From the NCBI RefSeq assembly GCF_000758665.1, contig NZ_CP009285.1, positions 6,944,001 through 7,008,000 on the forward strand: DNA of 64,000 nucleotides. The letters are read 5' to 3'. This stretch comes from Paenibacillus borealis. Lineage in GTDB: Bacteria > Bacillota > Bacilli > Paenibacillales > Paenibacillaceae. The notes below the pieces were generated by a model. It ran no database searches, was not told the DNA's origin, and saw nothing but the letters and a program-made list of their open reading frames with translations. The translations under genes were made by a program, and so were the position numbers. Positions 62,673 to 64,000 of this stretch are shown here, piece after piece; the stretch's first letter is position 1; each line of letters starts with the position of its first letter.

Positions 62673-64000
62673 ATGAACAAATTCATACCCGGCCTGAGCG
62701 GCCTTCTATTCTTAAGCATAATCACCTCCGGCTGCGGCTCTCTGAAGGCTCCAAGCGATCTGCTTCAGGCCCCTGCCCAGGGCAATGCCGACGGCACATT
62801 AACCGGTATCGTGAAATTATACCTTCCCGCCAATTCGCATTTAACAGTGCCTGTCCATTCCGAATCCGGCAGCGCCATTCAATTGCAGGATCTCGACAAT
62901 GACGGGCAGGATGAGTTGCTGGCCTTCTATAAGACAGACCAAACCGATTATGAAATCAACACCCTCCTGCTCTCTCAGCAGAGCGGGAAATGGAGTAAGC
63001 TCGCCACTCTGACCGGAGTAGGCAGTGAGCTGGATTACGTGGCGTTCACCGATGTTACCGCGGATGGAGCGGAGGACCTGCTGCTTGGATATAGCGGCGG
63101 GGAAGGACTAAGTAAAGAGCTGTCCGTCCACAGCCTGAACAGCGGCAAATTAACGGAGATTCTCAAACAGCCCTATGATCAGGTGGTGGTTGGGGATCTG
63201 ACCGGGGAAGGGCAAACCGACATTGCCGTGCTCCAGGGAACCTCTATCACAGATACTCAGCCCGAGACCCGGCTTCTGCTGCTCCGGCTCCAGGGCGGTA
63301 CGCTGCAGACCTTGTCCGAACAGAAGCTTGACGGTAACGTGATTGGGGCACAGTTCGCCAAGGCTTCCCCTACCCGCAGTGCCTTATTCATCGATGCCGC
63401 AGTTGGTGCGCATTCCTCCTATACTTCGCTGCTGACTTGGGAAAATGGCAAATTTACTGATATACTGGCATCAGATGATTATCAGCGTGCTGCGCTTGCC
63501 GCCAGCAAGGATCTTGTACTCACACCGCTGGCGCCGGCGCCTGACGGACTGCTTGGCAGCAATAACATGGCCATCAAGGATTACCCGCTGGCCAGCACAG
63601 ATATTAACGGTGATGGAATCGTTGAGGTTGGCTTTCTTGTACCGCCAGCGGGCACAGAAAGCTACGCCCCGCTGGCCACTCCGTTCATCACCAAGTATTA
63701 TCAATGGGATGGCGGAACCGGCCTGAAGTTCGTGCAAGAACAGTTTGACCGCTGGGGCTTCAACTTCCATATTCCTAAGGGCTGGGCTGGCCGTACCCTT
63801 CTGGAGACGCCGGGAGAGTCACCGGCGCCATGGGAGAGTATCGTCTTCAGCTACAAGAATGCCGAATCTGCCCGGCAGGCCCCGCTGCTTGAGCTTCGCC
63901 TGCTGGCCAAGAAAGATTGGGCAGCTGCAGAGACTAAGCTGAAGTCAGAGAATAGAGAATATAAGCTGCTGTATGAGCTGCAGAATACCAATGATGATAC
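62673..64000 (+). CDS. Lipoprotein with FG-GAP/VCBS-like repeats (partial)
   Basis: The frame begins at ATG 62673, 8 nt after AAGGAGAG, and runs past the right edge without a stop, giving at least 442 residues. The signal peptide ends in the lipobox TSGC (near residue 21). Acidic Ca-binding-like repeats are visible: DLDNDGQDELLAF, DVTADGAEDLLLGY, DLTGEGQTDIAVLQ and DINGDGIVEVGFL, the FG-GAP beta-propeller pattern. It is anchored outside the membrane. Function unknown; it may bind polymers or proteins. The C-terminal end is not visible. Confidence 0.85.
   Translation, partial: MNKFIPGLSGLLFLSIITSGCGSLKAPSDLLQAPAQGNADGTLTGIVKLYLPANSHLTVPVHSESGSAIQLQDLDNDGQDELLAFYKTDQTDYEINTLLLSQQSGKWSKLATLTGVGSELDYVAFTDVTADGAEDLLLGYSGGEGLSKELSVHSLNSGKLTEILKQPYDQVVVGDLTGEGQTDIAVLQGTSITDTQPETRLLLLRLQGGTLQTLSEQKLDGNVIGAQFAKASPTRSALFIDAAVGAHSSYTSLLTWENGKFTDILASDDYQRAALAASKDLVLTPLAPAPDGLLGSNNMAIKDYPLASTDINGDGIVEVGFLVPPAGTESYAPLATPFITKYYQWDGGTGLKFVQEQFDRWGFNFHIPKGWAGRTLLETPGESPAPWESIVFSYKNAESARQAPLLELRLLAKKDWAAAETKLKSENREYKLLYELQNTNDD

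Overview
The window looks like a piece of a Paenibacillus chromosome, or of a close relative in the Paenibacillaceae. The evidence is repeated LplA/LplB/YtcP-type oligosaccharide ABC transporters, large membrane-anchored AraC (YesN-like) regulators, many GTG and TTG starts behind strong AGGAGG sites, an SLH-anchored protease, an RRNPP-type regulator with a secreted-peptide gene, and abundant intergenic repeats. No rRNA, tRNA or CRISPR array was seen. Functions are read from family motifs only; no database search was possible.

Layout. 1-87 is the 3' end of an unknown gene. 1142-7315 (minus) is a pectin/rhamnogalacturonan operon: solute-binding lipoprotein, two permeases, a GH105 unsaturated-uronyl hydrolase and a GH28 polygalacturonase. 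8270-11249 holds a PhzF-like protein, a quinone-oxidoreductase-like MDR protein and a Fic protein with a probable frameshift. 11359-13004 (minus) is a peptide quorum-sensing cassette: an XRE-TPR receptor followed by two tandem, duplicated short pro-peptide genes. 13705-17759 is an orphan solute-binding lipoprotein divergent from a membrane AraC regulator. 17734-29297 carries a DUF3153/LppM-like lipoprotein, a MalT/SARP-like ATPase regulator and two large secreted S8 proteases. 29612-31441 is a KimA-type potassium importer. 31746-37872 is a second Lpl transporter, split so that one permease is divergent, plus its AraC regulator. 38115-39936 is a MarR regulator with small membrane proteins. 40006-47472 is a fructan module: GH32, solute-binding protein, two permeases, and on the other strand a LacI regulator and a PfkB fructokinase. 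49406-53487 is a wrecked MalF/MalG sugar transporter operon, interrupted by a 2280-bp IS1595-family element that carries an aminoglycoside-phosphotransferase-like gene. 53934-55224 is an SDR/HxlR divergent pair. 55350-57876 is a LacI regulator with a GH1 (phospho-)beta-glucosidase. 58646-62178 is a GH38 alpha-mannosidase with an AraC regulator. 62673 to the end is a lipoprotein with FG-GAP-like repeats, cut by the window edge.

Common theme. Most of the window is devoted to taking up and hydrolysing plant and microbial polysaccharide fragments, with a dedicated regulator next to nearly every enzyme or transporter. The most interesting parts are the receptor with tandem pro-peptide genes (the peptide genes are only 33 and 39 codons and easily missed), the IS element with cargo and a clean 8-bp target duplication, and several dispersed intergenic repeats whose hairpin arms differ between copies but keep pairing.
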